Below are positions 53,704-62,782 of a stretch of DNA of 64,000 bases, piece after piece; the first letter of the stretch is position 1, and each line of letters begins with the position of its first letter. The DNA lies in assembly GCF_025145645.1 (NCBI RefSeq), contig NZ_CP102252.1, forward strand, positions 1,798,001-1,862,000. Reading direction: 5' to 3'. Source of the stretch: Alistipes senegalensis JC50. Lineage in GTDB: Bacteria; Bacteroidota; Bacteroidia; Bacteroidales; Rikenellaceae. Under the pieces are notes generated by a model, which did not search any database, was not told the DNA's origin, and saw only the letters and a program-made list of their open reading frames with translations. The position numbers and the translations under genes were made by a program.

Positions 53704-54174
53704 ATGAAAACCTCATTGGACGCGATAGACCGCAAGATCCTCAAATACCTCATCAAGAACGCCCGCATGCCTTTCCTGGAGATCGCCCGCGAATGCGGCA
53801 TTTCGGGTGCGGCCATCCACCAGCGCATCCGCAAGCTGGACGAGGCCGGCGTGATTCTCGGCAGCCGCCTGATCGTCGATCCCAAGATGATGGGCTTCGA
53901 TGTCTGCGCCCACATCAGCATCACGCTCAAAGACCCGCAGTTGCTGAAGAAGACCGTCGAGGAGCTGCGCAAGGTCCCCGAGATCGTGGAGTGCCATTTC
54001 ATCACGGGCAACGGCAATATTCTGGTGAAACTCTACTGCGTGGACAACGAACACCTCATGCGCACGATCTTCGACGGCATCCTGCGCATTCAGGGTATCG
54101 CCACCACCGAAACGAACATCTCGTTGCAGGAGGTTTTCCAGCGCGAGGTGAACATCGACTTTATCGAGGAGTAG
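53704..54174 (+). CDS. Lrp/AsnC-family transcriptional regulator
   Basis: This 156-residue regulator has the N-terminal helix-turn-helix of the family (LDAIDRKILKYLIKNARMPF, then CGISGAAIHQRIRKLDEAGVI) and a C-terminal RAM ligand domain (VCAHISITLKDPQLL, VECHFITGNGNILVKLYC). Such proteins form octamers and respond to amino acids. Its position eight bases after kbl suggests joint transcription and control of threonine or glycine catabolism; this is inferred from context. A strong terminator follows. Confidence 0.92.
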   Translation: MKTSLDAIDRKILKYLIKNARMPFLEIARECGISGAAIHQRIRKLDEAGVILGSRLIVDPKMMGFDVCAHISITLKDPQLLKKTVEELRKVPEIVECHFITGNGNILVKLYCVDNEHLMRTIFDGILRIQGIATTETNISLQEVFQREVNIDFIEE

Positions 54175-54195
54175 ATTTCCGCTTCTCCCCGGGTA

Positions 54196-54235
54196 CAGCA
54201 GCGGCCGACAGAGATGTCGGCCGCTTGCTGTTTTT
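54196..54235. terminator. Two-way terminator between lrp and lacZ-type GH2
   Basis: GCGGCCGACA (54201-54210) pairs with TGTCGGCCGC (54215-54224) around GAGA, extended by CAGCA with TGCTG past one bulge. TTTTT follows on the plus strand. It overlaps the stop codon region of the convergent GH2 gene. Confidence 0.82.
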
Positions 54236-57200
54236 ACCGGACCGGCGTGATCCGGAAGAGGAATTCGTAATTTCCGTATGGCATGCGGTATTCGCGGAGC
54301 GGCAGGGCGCCCCACGAGTCGATGCACCCCAGACCGTACTGCGCCTTGTCGATGCAGAGCCATACGGCGTCGTCGGGTTCGATCTCCTGCGAATGTCCCT
54401 GCTGCTTGGTCAGCCCTTCGTCCAGCGCCTCTTGTGCATAGTGCAGGGCCGAGGCCGAGAAGGGCTCCGAGGCCGTGATCTCCACGCCGCGGCCTGCGAT
54501 GTCGTGCTGCCGCCAGCGGCGCACGTCGCTCTTGGTTCCGGTCTCCTGCGGACGGATGTAGGGGTAGAACTGCTCGTCCACGGTCTGCCGGTAACGGCCC
54601 ACGAGGGCGCCGTCCTTGCGGTCGGCGTAGTTCTCCCACGGCCCGCGGCCGTAGTAGTCGATGCGGTCGTAGGCGGCGGGCATGCGCATCCGCATGCCGA
54701 AGCGCAGCAGGTCGGGTTCGCCCTTGTCCGCAGCGGCGTGCAGCGTCTGACGGATCAGGATCTCCCCGGCGTTGTCGATGCGGTATTCGATCTCCAGCCG
54801 TCCGGTCACACGTCGGAGGTCGTAGCGGGCCGTGACGACGGCCACGCCGTCCGACAGCGTGTGGTCGAGCGACACAAGCGTCAGCCCCGGATCGGCCCAC
54901 ACGCGGTTCTTCTCGTTGAGCTTCGCCCCGAAGTCGTTGTCCGTCGGCGCGCGCCAGAAGTTCGGCTCCACGACGGCCCCTGCGTCGAGCAGGCGCATGC
55001 CGTCCGCTTCGTAGCGGGTGATGAGACCGTCGGCGCGGCGGAAGTCGATGCGTGCGGCGGGGCTTTCGACGATCAGGTAGTTGCGGTCGTCGTCGCGGAC
55101 CGTGAGCGTGCCGATCGAATTGTGGCGGTCGGCCATGCGTTCGGCGACGGCGAGCGGCTCGGGTGCGGCCGCACGCAGCGTGAACTGCTGGTAGGCCATG
55201 CGGTGATCGGGCGCGAGCAGCGGTTCGGCGTCGCAGAGGCGGTATTCCACGTTGAGCAGCAGTTCTCCGTCGGCGGGCAGCGTTTCGGGGTCGAGCGGCA
55301 GCACGACGGCGGCGGTTTGCTGCGGGGCGACGCGCAGGTCGGCGACGATGCCGCTGCGCACGGGCTCTCCGTCGCGGAGCACCGTCCAGCGTAGGTAGCA
55401 GTTGTCGAGCGGCCGGAAGAAGTTTTCATTGAAAACCGTCAGCGTGCGCCGGTCCGCGCCGAGCGTGGTCCACACGGGCTGCTGCCAGTAGCGGGCCTCG
55501 TGCATGTGGGGATTCGGAACGCGGTCGGGCGAGATCAGCCCGTTGTCGCAGAAATTCCAGTCCGAGGCGTCGTAGGGATTCCAGTCGCCGCCGTAGCCGT
55601 AGATCATGGCGCCGTTTTTACCCGTCTTGCGCAGGCCCTGATCCACGAAATCCCAGATGAATCCGCCCTGATAATGCGGATATTGGCGGATCAGCGCCCA
55701 GTATTCGCCGAATCCGCCCAGCGAATTGCCCATCGCATGCGCATATTCGCATTGAATCAACGGTTTTCGGGGGTTGTCCTTGAGGTATTTTTCGCACCGT
55801 TCGTAGTCCCAGTACATCGGGCAGGTGATGTCCGTGTTGCGGCTGCCGGGAGAATAGATCGCCCGTTCGTAATGGACCGGCCGCGAGGGATCGTAAGCCT
55901 TGATCCAGTCGTAGCAGGCGTCGAAATTGGGTCCGTCGCCCGCCTCGTTGCCCAGCGACCAGACGATGACCGACGGGTGGTTGATGTTGCGCCGCACGTT
56001 GCGGATGTTGCGTTCCAGATGCGCCTGGGCATAGGCGGGATTCTTGGCCAGCGTCTTTTCGTCGTAGCCCATGCCGTGCGATTCGAGGTTGGCCTCGGCC
56101 ACCAGATAGAGTCCGTAGCGGTCGCAGAGCGCGTACCAGCGGGCGTCGTCCGGGTAGTGGCACGTGCGCACGGCGTTGAAATTGTTCTCCTTGAGGATGC
56201 GGATGTCCTCGATCATCCGCTCTTCCGAGACGACATACCCGCCGTCGGGGTCCATTTCGTGGCGGTTCGCACCTTTGATCAGTACCGGCTGCCCGTTCAC
56301 CAGCAGCTGTCCGCCCTCGATCTTCACCTCGCGGAAGCCCGCACGCAGGGGGATGATTTCGATCGTTTTTCCGGCCGGATCTTTCAGGGTCACCGTGACG
56401 CCGTAGAGCGCGGGAATCTCCGCCGACCACGGCTGCACCCGCCCGGCGTCGAGCACGAGACGGGCTATCGTACCGAAGAGTTTCGCCGTTTCAGAAGCTA
56501 CGGCCTTGCCGTCGGGGTCCGTGAGCGTCACCTCCGCCGTGCAGCCCCGGGTCGCTGCGGGGAGAGCCAGCTCCACGGAGAGCCGGCCGCGGGTGTAGTT
56601 CTCCGAGAGGGTCGCGTCGAGCCGCACGTCGGCGATATGGCGTTTGTCGCGGGCATAGAGGAAGCAGTCGCGGCCCACGCCCGAGAGGCGGAAGAAGTCC
56701 TGATCTTCGAGATAAGTGCCGTCGCACCAGCGGAAGACCTGAAAAGCGAAGAGATTCTTGCCGGGCTTCACGAAGCGCGTGATGTCGAACTCGGCCTCGA
56801 GTTTCGAATCCTCGCTGTAACCGACGAACCGTCCGTTGACCCACAGGTAGATGTTCGAGGTGACGGACCCGAAATGGGCGATGACCTGTTTGTCCGACCA
56901 CGCGGCGGGAATTTCGATTTCACGGCGGTAGGAGCCGACGTGGTTTTCGGCCGTGGGCACCTCGGGCGGATTGTTTTCAAATTGCTCGCGCCAGGCGTAG
57001 CCGACGTTGAGGTAGACCGGATCGCCGTAGCCGTTCAGTTCCCAGAGCCCCGGAACGGGCATCGTGCTCCACGAGCGGTCGTCGTAGTCCGTGCGGAAGA
57101 AATCCGCGGGACGCTGGTCGGCGTTGCGGACCCACGAGAATTTCCACGTCCCGTCGAGGTCGAGGAAGCGTTCCGAGACGCGCGGGTCGCCCTTCCGGGC

Positions 57201-57347
57201 GGCTTCTGCGGATTCGTAGGCGAAATACGAAGCCCGCATCGGCAGGCGGTTGATTTCATTCACCGCGGGATCGAGCCATTCGTTGCTCCGGGCCCGGAGT
57301 CCGGCGGCCGTGCATGCGCACAACAGGGTCAGGATCAGTTTTTTCAT
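54234..57347 (-). CDS. LacZ-type GH2 beta-galactosidase, secreted
   Basis: This 1037-residue enzyme has the complete LacZ layout after a signal peptide (LILTLLCACTAAGLRA): a jelly roll (VTSNIYLWVNGRFVGYSEDS), Ig-like domains, and the TIM barrel with SLGNEAGDG (E468, acid/base) and CEYAHAMGNS (E534, nucleophile). The C-terminal Bgal_small_N domain (YDRIDYYGRGPWENYADR) and the end GNYEFLFRITPV follow. Length matches LacZ-type beta-galactosidases. It is separated from the PUL by galE, kbl and lrp, and lies 37 bases downstream of kdsC in the same direction. Confidence 0.93.
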   Translation of the reverse strand: MKKLILTLLCACTAAGLRARSNEWLDPAVNEINRLPMRASYFAYESAEAARKGDPRVSERFLDLDGTWKFSWVRNADQRPADFFRTDYDDRSWSTMPVPGLWELNGYGDPVYLNVGYAWREQFENNPPEVPTAENHVGSYRREIEIPAAWSDKQVIAHFGSVTSNIYLWVNGRFVGYSEDSKLEAEFDITRFVKPGKNLFAFQVFRWCDGTYLEDQDFFRLSGVGRDCFLYARDKRHIADVRLDATLSENYTRGRLSVELALPAATRGCTAEVTLTDPDGKAVASETAKLFGTIARLVLDAGRVQPWSAEIPALYGVTVTLKDPAGKTIEIIPLRAGFREVKIEGGQLLVNGQPVLIKGANRHEMDPDGGYVVSEERMIEDIRILKENNFNAVRTCHYPDDARWYALCDRYGLYLVAEANLESHGMGYDEKTLAKNPAYAQAHLERNIRNVRRNINHPSVIVWSLGNEAGDGPNFDACYDWIKAYDPSRPVHYERAIYSPGSRNTDITCPMYWDYERCEKYLKDNPRKPLIQCEYAHAMGNSLGGFGEYWALIRQYPHYQGGFIWDFVDQGLRKTGKNGAMIYGYGGDWNPYDASDWNFCDNGLISPDRVPNPHMHEARYWQQPVWTTLGADRRTLTVFNENFFRPLDNCYLRWTVLRDGEPVRSGIVADLRVAPQQTAAVVLPLDPETLPADGELLLNVEYRLCDAEPLLAPDHRMAYQQFTLRAAAPEPLAVAERMADRHNSIGTLTVRDDDRNYLIVESPAARIDFRRADGLITRYEADGMRLLDAGAVVEPNFWRAPTDNDFGAKLNEKNRVWADPGLTLVSLDHTLSDGVAVVTARYDLRRVTGRLEIEYRIDNAGEILIRQTLHAAADKGEPDLLRFGMRMRMPAAYDRIDYYGRGPWENYADRKDGALVGRYRQTVDEQFYPYIRPQETGTKSDVRRWRQHDIAGRGVEITASEPFSASALHYAQEALDEGLTKQQGHSQEIEPDDAVWLCIDKAQYGLGCIDSWGALPLREYRMPYGNYEFLFRITPVR

Positions 57348-57384
57348 CGTTCAGGTCGGTTTTGAAATTGTTTCAGGGATTATG

Positions 57385-57930
57385 TTACCGCGATGCGGCG
57401 AGCGACGAGGGGGTGACGCCCTGCGAATCGCGGGCCCAGTCGCCGCGGGCGCGGAGAACCTGCTCGACGATGTCGCGCACGGCGCCTTCGCCGCCCCGGA
57501 ACTCCGAAACGTAACGCGAAGCCTCGATCACCTCAGCCGCGGCGTCCGCCGGGCACACCGGAATTCCGACCGCGCGCATGCACTCCAGGTCGGGGATGTC
57601 GTCGCCCATGTAGATCACGTCCTGCGGGTCCAGACCTTCGTTGGACAGGTATTCGCGGAGTGCTGTGATCTTGTCCATGCAGTCGATGTAAAAATGCCGG
57701 ATGCCGAGCATCCGAAGACGGTTTTCGAGCGTCCGCCCGCGGCCTCCCGTGATGATGCAGACCTTGTAACCCATTTTGATCGCATAGGCCAGCGCATAGC
57801 CGTCCTTGGCATTGTAGCGGCGGATGAAATCGCCGTCGGCCGTGGGGATGATGCCCCCGTCGGTCATCACGCCGTCAACGTCGAACACGAACGCCCCGCA
57901 GCGTGCTATATCTTCTTTGAAGTTTCCCAT
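57385..57930 (-). CDS. kdsC: KDO-8-phosphate phosphatase (HAD family, KdsC type)
   Basis: KdsC removes phosphate from KDO-8-phosphate in lipopolysaccharide core synthesis. The 181-residue HAD phosphatase without a cap domain has DVDGVMTDG (D17, D19), ITGGRGRTLENR (motif II), and YMGDDIPDLECM (motif IV), and length fits KdsC. Its start overlaps the DUF2520 gene by 25 bases, so the two are probably translated from one mRNA. Related YrbI-type phosphatases for other nonulosonates remain possible. Confidence 0.85.
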   Translation of the reverse strand: MGNFKEDIARCGAFVFDVDGVMTDGGIIPTADGDFIRRYNAKDGYALAYAIKMGYKVCIITGGRGRTLENRLRMLGIRHFYIDCMDKITALREYLSNEGLDPQDVIYMGDDIPDLECMRAVGIPVCPADAAAEVIEASRYVSEFRGGEGAVRDIVEQVLRARGDWARDSQGVTPSSLAASR

Positions 57931-58685
57931 ATGCTTTGACTTATAGTTGAATAGATGTTTTTCAGTCGGAGGTCGAACGACAGCAGGTCGCCGTGGCGGG
58001 CCTTCGTGGCGAAGTCGTTGCGCACGGCGGGTCCCGTCTGCACGTCGAGCGGCGAGCGGGCGTCGCAGGCTTTGGCGGCGGTCTCGGCGATCAGCGGTTT
58101 CAGCACGTCGAAATTAATCCCTGCATCGCGCACGATGCGTTCGCCGATGGCATACATGTGGTTGGCGAAATTGCAGGCGAAAACCGCCGCGAGGTGCACC
58201 CGGGCCCGCTGCTCGGAGGTGGCCCAGATCACCGTGCCGGAGAGCTGCCGGGCGAACGCCTCCAACTCCGGGTGCAATTCTGCCGAAGGGGTTTCGAGGA
58301 AGACCGGAATGACCGAGAAATCGACTTCGCGGCCCTTGGTGAAGGTCTGCATCGGGTAGAAAACCGCCCGGCGGGCGAATTTCTCCGGGATGGCGGCCAG
58401 CGGCACGCTTCCGGCCGTGTGGGCGACGGCGGCGCCCTCGGGGATGGGAAGCGTCGCGGCGACGTGCTCCACGGCCTTGTCGCTCACGGCGATCAGGTAG
58501 ATGTCGGCGTCTTGGGCGAGCATCCCGGGATGTGTCGCCCAGTCGGTAGCCGTGAGCTCCGCGATGATGCGGGCCCGTTCGGCGTTCCGGGCGAAGATCT
58601 GCACGAGTTCGAGGCCGCTTTTCGCAACCGCGCGGGCCAGCGCTTCCGCCAGGTTCCCGCTGCCGATGATGACGACACGTTTCAT
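57906..58685 (-). CDS. Rossmann-fold DUF2520 protein
   Basis: This 259-residue protein starts KRVVIIGSGNLAEALARAVA, a dinucleotide-binding fold, and continues with YLIAVSDKAVEHVA, AHTAGSVPLAAIPE, FYPMQTFTKGREVDF and a helical C-terminal domain (FACNFANHMYAIGERIV). This is the typical Rossmann-like plus DUF2520 layout, distantly related to pyrroline-5-carboxylate reductase and F420-dependent oxidoreductases. The reaction is unknown. Its leader is formed by an AT-rich repeat arm that reaches to three bases before the ATG. Confidence 0.8.
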   Translation of the reverse strand: MKRVVIIGSGNLAEALARAVAKSGLELVQIFARNAERARIIAELTATDWATHPGMLAQDADIYLIAVSDKAVEHVAATLPIPEGAAVAHTAGSVPLAAIPEKFARRAVFYPMQTFTKGREVDFSVIPVFLETPSAELHPELEAFARQLSGTVIWATSEQRARVHLAAVFACNFANHMYAIGERIVRDAGINFDVLKPLIAETAAKACDARSPLDVQTGPAVRNDFATKARHGDLLSFDLRLKNIYSTISQSIWETSKKI

Positions 58686-58687
58686 GG

Positions 58688-58800
58688 AATTAAGAATTAA
58701 GAATGAAAAATTAAAAATCGAACTTTTCCCGATTTTCGTTTCCGGGATGTTTCCTGGTCAGGGTCTCATTTTTAATTCTTCATTTTTCATTTTTAATTTT
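58688..58800. repeat. AT-rich inverted-repeat element, locus 4 (yihY/DUF2520 gap)
   Basis: The left arm (58688-58718) and right arm (about 58767-58800) are made of the same words as the elements at 1467 and 5846. The core of about 48 bases is unlike theirs. The yihY stop codon (58801-58799) overlaps the right arm and the other arm ends just before the DUF2520 start. Confidence 0.75.
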
Positions 58801-60103
58801 ATAGCAGTTCTGTCAGCCGCACGTTCTCCTGCGACTGGCGGGCCGAGTCTTTCAGCATCTCCAGTTCGCGGTCCACGCGGGCGAGTTCGGGCGTCTGTCC
58901 GAGGTCGAAGGTGGTCTGTCCCGACCGTTCGACCGCTTCCAACACCCCGTAGACGGTCATCGACGCGATGTCGTGGGCCGGAGTGAAGGCCGTTTCGCGT
59001 TCGCCGTCGCCGCTGCGCACGGCGATCAGCTGCCCGGCCTGCACCAGCTGGAACAACACGTCGTTGACGATGCGCGTGGGCAGGCCGAGCCGTGCGCGGA
59101 TCTCGTCCGCGGGCATGGCCCCGCCCTTGTCGCGGAAGTTCCGGACCACGGTGAGCATCACGGCCAGCAGCACCTTGCGGCGCTGGTCGTAGCTGATCAG
59201 CAGCGATTCGCGCTCCTCGCCGAAACGCGCTATGTTCTGGTAGGCGAACGACAGCTCGCCGCCGAAGAGGAGTATCTCCCACGAGGTCTGCATCCAGATC
59301 AAAAAGAGCGGCAGGGCCGCGAAACTGCCGTAGATGGCGTTGTAGGAGGTCATCCACCGCTGGACGTAGACATAGCCCCATTGGAACAGCAGGAAGATGG
59401 TTCCGGCGACGATGCCGGCCATCAGGGCGCTGCCGAAGCGGACCTTGGCGTTGGGGATGATGATGTAGAGGAAGGTGAACATCACCCAGATCACGATCAT
59501 CGAGGCCAGCCGCGACAGCAGTTCGAAATACCAGCTGTCGTCGAACCCCACGAGGTCCTGGGCGTATTTGCCCACGGCGTTGGCCACGATCCAAAGGATC
59601 GGCACGATCATCACCACGGCGATGTAGTCGGTCCACTGGCGGGTGATGCTGCGTTCGACCTTGACCTCCCAGATGTTGTTGAAGGCGCTTTCGATCGACC
59701 CGAAGACCCGGATCACGGCCCAGAAGAGCGTCACGAGCGCCACGGCGGCCACCACGCCGCCCTGCGTGCGGGCCAGGGCGTTTTCGGCGAAACCGACGAG
59801 GTAGTCGATGATCTCGGGATTCTGCGGGAAGAGGGCGTAGAGGTTCTCGGTGAGGCCCTCCGCGAGTCCGAATCCCTTGACGATGGCGAAGACCACGGCG
59901 ACGATCGGCACCAGCGACATCAGCGTGTAGAATGTGAGCGCTGCCGAGCGGACGATGGTCCCGTGTTCGAGCAGGCCCCGCGCCGTGTAGAACAGCAGGC
60001 GGTATTGCTGCACGAGCCACCGCACGACGGGGTTGCGCCATTCGTTCACGTCGCGCCGGAAGATCGTGTCGGTGAAGTATGTCAGGAATTCGCTGAGTTT
60101 CAT
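58799..60103 (-). CDS. YihY/BrkB-type inner-membrane protein
   Basis: This protein of about 434 residues has six predicted membrane segments (AALTFYTLMSLVPIVAVVFA, YIAVVMIVPILWIVANAVG, IVIWVMFTFLYIII) and the family sequence SYNAIYGSFAALPLFLIWMQ with WEILLFGGELSFAYQN. The C-terminal soluble part resembles a winged helix (MPADEIRARLGLPTRIVNDV), a feature of longer YihY proteins. The old RNase BN name for this family is now considered wrong; its function is uncertain. The ATG at 60103 is used because the upstream extension starts at a TTG. Confidence 0.85.
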   Translation of the reverse strand: MKLSEFLTYFTDTIFRRDVNEWRNPVVRWLVQQYRLLFYTARGLLEHGTIVRSAALTFYTLMSLVPIVAVVFAIVKGFGLAEGLTENLYALFPQNPEIIDYLVGFAENALARTQGGVVAAVALVTLFWAVIRVFGSIESAFNNIWEVKVERSITRQWTDYIAVVMIVPILWIVANAVGKYAQDLVGFDDSWYFELLSRLASMIVIWVMFTFLYIIIPNAKVRFGSALMAGIVAGTIFLLFQWGYVYVQRWMTSYNAIYGSFAALPLFLIWMQTSWEILLFGGELSFAYQNIARFGEERESLLISYDQRRKVLLAVMLTVVRNFRDKGGAMPADEIRARLGLPTRIVNDVLFQLVQAGQLIAVRSGDGERETAFTPAHDIASMTVYGVLEAVERSGQTTFDLGQTPELARVDRELEMLKDSARQSQENVRLTELL

Positions 60104-60133
60104 AAGAGGCCGTTGGAAATCAGGCAAATGTAG

Positions 60134-61279
60134 TTATTTTAAGCGGATAACCCAAAAATCGTTCCCGATTTTCGTGAAAGCCAGCCGCAGTTCCGCTCCG
60201 GGATGCAGTCCGAGGCGGCGCATCAGCTCCTCCGCCGCCAGCGGGAAGTCGCGTTTGAGCACCTCGGCCCCGCGGCCTTTCAGTTCGCGTTTCAACCGTT
60301 TGGGATCGTAGGGTTCGATCCGCTCGACGGCGTAAATCCGTCCGAGCACGTTCTGCGGCTCTTCGGCGGCGAATCCGTAGCCGTTTTCGCTCCAGACGGC
60401 GGCCTTTCCCGCGAGATGGAGCCGGACCAGCCGGGCTTTTTGCAGGGCCACGTCGGGGACCACGAGCCAGCGGCAGCGTGCCGGGTCGAACGTTTCCGGT
60501 TCGGGCACCGTGTCGCCGGGCCGGGCCGAGAAGGAGCCGTGCCCGAGGGCCGTGGCGGTGACGAGCGGCCCCGTGCCGTCGGCGTAGACGAGCACCTCTT
60601 TGCATTCGCCGTCGAGCGAGACGACCTCCACGCGGCTGTCGGGGAAGAGCCGCAGGGCCTCGCCGATGTCGAAGAGCGGGGAGTTCTTGATGCACAGACG
60701 CCCCGAAACCCGGTTGAGAAGCGGTTTCAGGGCGATGATGTCGGGCGAACAATCCTCCGGCCGCACCAGCTTGCGGCCCTCGGCTGAGCGGCGGTCGGGG
60801 TCGGCGTAGATCCAGTCGAAATGCAGGCCGTCGCGCCGGAGATACTCCTCGGCGGAGGTGTTCACGACTTCGATATTCGTCGCGCCCAGCCGCGAAAAAT
60901 TCTCGGCGGCCACCCGGGCCAGTACGTCGTTGCGTTCGAGCGTCACCACGCGGCCGAAGCGGCGGCTGAGGAAAAACGCATCGACGCCCAGTCCGCAGGT
61001 GAGGTCCAGCACCGTGTCGCCCCCGATCCGTTTGTGGGCGGCGCAAGCCTCGCTCGACGCTTGCTCGAAGGCCAGCGGAGGCAGGATGCACTGCGCCGCG
61101 GCATACGACGGGAGTTTCTGGGCGGCTCGCGCGAGGTATTTGACCTGCGTGGCGACCAGCCGTGCATGGGGGACCCGGCGGTCCTTCGCCACCTCGATCG
61201 GGTCGCGGTCCCGGGCGGCGGCGATGGCGCGCTGCACCTCGCCGGTCAGCAGGAGGGTGTATTCTTCGGATGTTATCAC
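60134..61279 (-). CDS. Class I SAM methyltransferase with THUMP-like domain
   Basis: This protein of about 381 residues has an N-terminal region rich in Ala and Arg helices, the SAM motif DTVLDLTCGLGVDAFFLSRR, VTLERNDVLARVAAENF and DWIYADPDRR (catalytic-type DPDRR block). The C-terminal part (VERIEPYDPKRLKRELKGRG, FPLAAEELMRRLGLHPG) matches the THUMP-like domain of RNA-modification proteins in Bacteroidetes. The target is unknown. The GTG at 61279 overlaps the preceding TGA as GTGA, which favours this start; an ATG at 61318 is the alternative. Confidence 0.78.
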   Translation of the reverse strand: MITSEEYTLLLTGEVQRAIAAARDRDPIEVAKDRRVPHARLVATQVKYLARAAQKLPSYAAAQCILPPLAFEQASSEACAAHKRIGGDTVLDLTCGLGVDAFFLSRRFGRVVTLERNDVLARVAAENFSRLGATNIEVVNTSAEEYLRRDGLHFDWIYADPDRRSAEGRKLVRPEDCSPDIIALKPLLNRVSGRLCIKNSPLFDIGEALRLFPDSRVEVVSLDGECKEVLVYADGTGPLVTATALGHGSFSARPGDTVPEPETFDPARCRWLVVPDVALQKARLVRLHLAGKAAVWSENGYGFAAEEPQNVLGRIYAVERIEPYDPKRLKRELKGRGAEVLKRDFPLAAEELMRRLGLHPGAELRLAFTKIGNDFWVIRLK

Positions 61280-62754
61280 GTCCGCAAAGGTACGCTTTTT
61301 TTCGGTTCGGCACTCCATGCCGCGGCGGTCGCAAGGACGAAGACGAGGTACAGCGTCGCCGTCTGCCATCCTCCGAGGGTGTAATCCGCCGCTCCGCCCG
61401 GCAGCGAGGCGGTCAGCCGGGCCAGCGCGTCGATCCCTTCGGCCGCCGTGCCCGTCACGAATCCGAACGCCGGGGCGAGAAACCCGACCGGCGCGAGCAT
61501 CCACAGCGCCCCGCCGAACACCACGACCCCGGCCAACGCGATAGCCGGCGGATTGACGGCCAGTCCTGCCAGCGGCACGACGCCGAAGGTGTGGGCGACG
61601 AGCGGCGCCGTGGCGACGGTTGCGACGAGTCCGATCAGGTAGGCGTCGATCACGATGTTCAGCCCTTTCCACCGGGTCCGGCAGCGACGGCAGAGCGGCA
61701 CGCCCCACGCGAGGATGCCCGCCACGGCGAGGAACGAGAGCTGGAAACTGATGTCCCCTAACCAGTTGGGATTCCACAGCAGCATTCCGAACGCCGCCGT
61801 TGCGAGGGCGTTCATCCCGACGTATTCCGAGGCCGAGGCCAATGCCGCCTGCAAGACGGTGCACATCACGGCGGCCCGCACGGCGCTCGGCGGAAATCCC
61901 GCCGCCGCGACGAAGAGCCACACGGCCCCGGCTGCCAGCAGGTTTTTCAGCAGGTGTCCCCGGCGCAGCAGCGGCAGCCACCACAGCACGGCGTTGATGA
62001 GTACGAAGACGATCCCCGTGTGAAGTCCCGACACGGCCAGCAGGTGCGAAAGTCCGCTGCGGGAGAAGCGGGCGCGGAGTTCCGGGGTGATGCCCCGCCG
62101 TTCGCCGGCCGCCATCGCTTCGACGATGGCCGCGGCCTCCGGCTTTATCGGCAGCCGGGCGAGGCGTTCGACGGCGGTGCGGTGCAATCCGGCGTATTGC
62201 TGCGGCAGGCGTTCGAGGATCGTCCGCTCCGAGACCCGCAGCGTTCCGGCATAGCCCCTTCGCCGCATCAGGCGGCGGTAGCTCTCCGCTCCGCCCCGGA
62301 AAGGCCGTACCGTACCGCGGCAACGGAGGCATTCGCCGGGTTGCAGGTCGGTGAGCGAATCGACGTAGAGCCGGACCCGGGCGTCGGAGGGGTGCCAATG
62401 CCCGTCCGCGGGGTCGCGCCATGCCGCCACCGAAGCGTCGGCCGTGGCATACCGGCCCCGGTCGGCGGGAAATCCCTCCACGGTGATTTCGTAAACGGTT
62501 CCAATGTCCCGCGGCACGGTGGGCGAAGGCGTCCGGAGCTGTGCCGCGGCGAATCCCGCCGTGAGGAGCATTCCCACGGCCGACGCCTGCGAGCGGAGCA
62601 GCAGGGCCATGACTCCCGTGCATACGAAAGCCCCTGCGAGAAACCACAGGGGCAGTTCGTATCGGCTTGCCAGCGCGATCCCGGCCGCGAACGGCACGAG
62701 GAGTTTCAGGACGGGCATGCGGTCGAGCCGTTCGTATATTCGGGACGCTTTCAT
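61276..62754 (-). CDS. ComEC/Rec2-family membrane protein, short form
   Basis: The 492-residue protein has an N-terminal DUF4131-like part (PVLKLLVPFAAGIALASRYE, DVRVRLY-like beta strands) and the Competence domain with SGLSHLLAVSGLHTGIVFVL, FPPSAVRAAVMC and NWLGDISFQLSFLAVAGILA. ComEC forms the channel that brings single-stranded DNA across the inner membrane in competent bacteria. The C-terminal metallo-beta-lactamase domain of full-length ComEC is absent. The stop overlaps the start of the methyltransferase gene. Whether it works in DNA uptake is not clear. Confidence 0.85.
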   Translation of the reverse strand: MKASRIYERLDRMPVLKLLVPFAAGIALASRYELPLWFLAGAFVCTGVMALLLRSQASAVGMLLTAGFAAAQLRTPSPTVPRDIGTVYEITVEGFPADRGRYATADASVAAWRDPADGHWHPSDARVRLYVDSLTDLQPGECLRCRGTVRPFRGGAESYRRLMRRRGYAGTLRVSERTILERLPQQYAGLHRTAVERLARLPIKPEAAAIVEAMAAGERRGITPELRARFSRSGLSHLLAVSGLHTGIVFVLINAVLWWLPLLRRGHLLKNLLAAGAVWLFVAAAGFPPSAVRAAVMCTVLQAALASASEYVGMNALATAAFGMLLWNPNWLGDISFQLSFLAVAGILAWGVPLCRRCRTRWKGLNIVIDAYLIGLVATVATAPLVAHTFGVVPLAGLAVNPPAIALAGVVVFGGALWMLAPVGFLAPAFGFVTGTAAEGIDALARLTASLPGGAADYTLGGWQTATLYLVFVLATAAAWSAEPKKSVPLRT

Positions 62755-62782
62755 GGATTTCCCGCTTCTGCCGATACGGATG

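Noticed and set aside
54234..57347. LacZ-type GH2 as a member of the PUL operon
   Set aside because: It is on the opposite strand, separated by galE, kbl, lrp and two terminators, and adjacent to kdsC; a functional link is possible but not an operon.
60134..62647. A single 837-residue minus-strand protein
   Set aside because: Its N-terminal part is the comEC gene read in another frame; only the region from 61279 downward matches a methyltransferase family.
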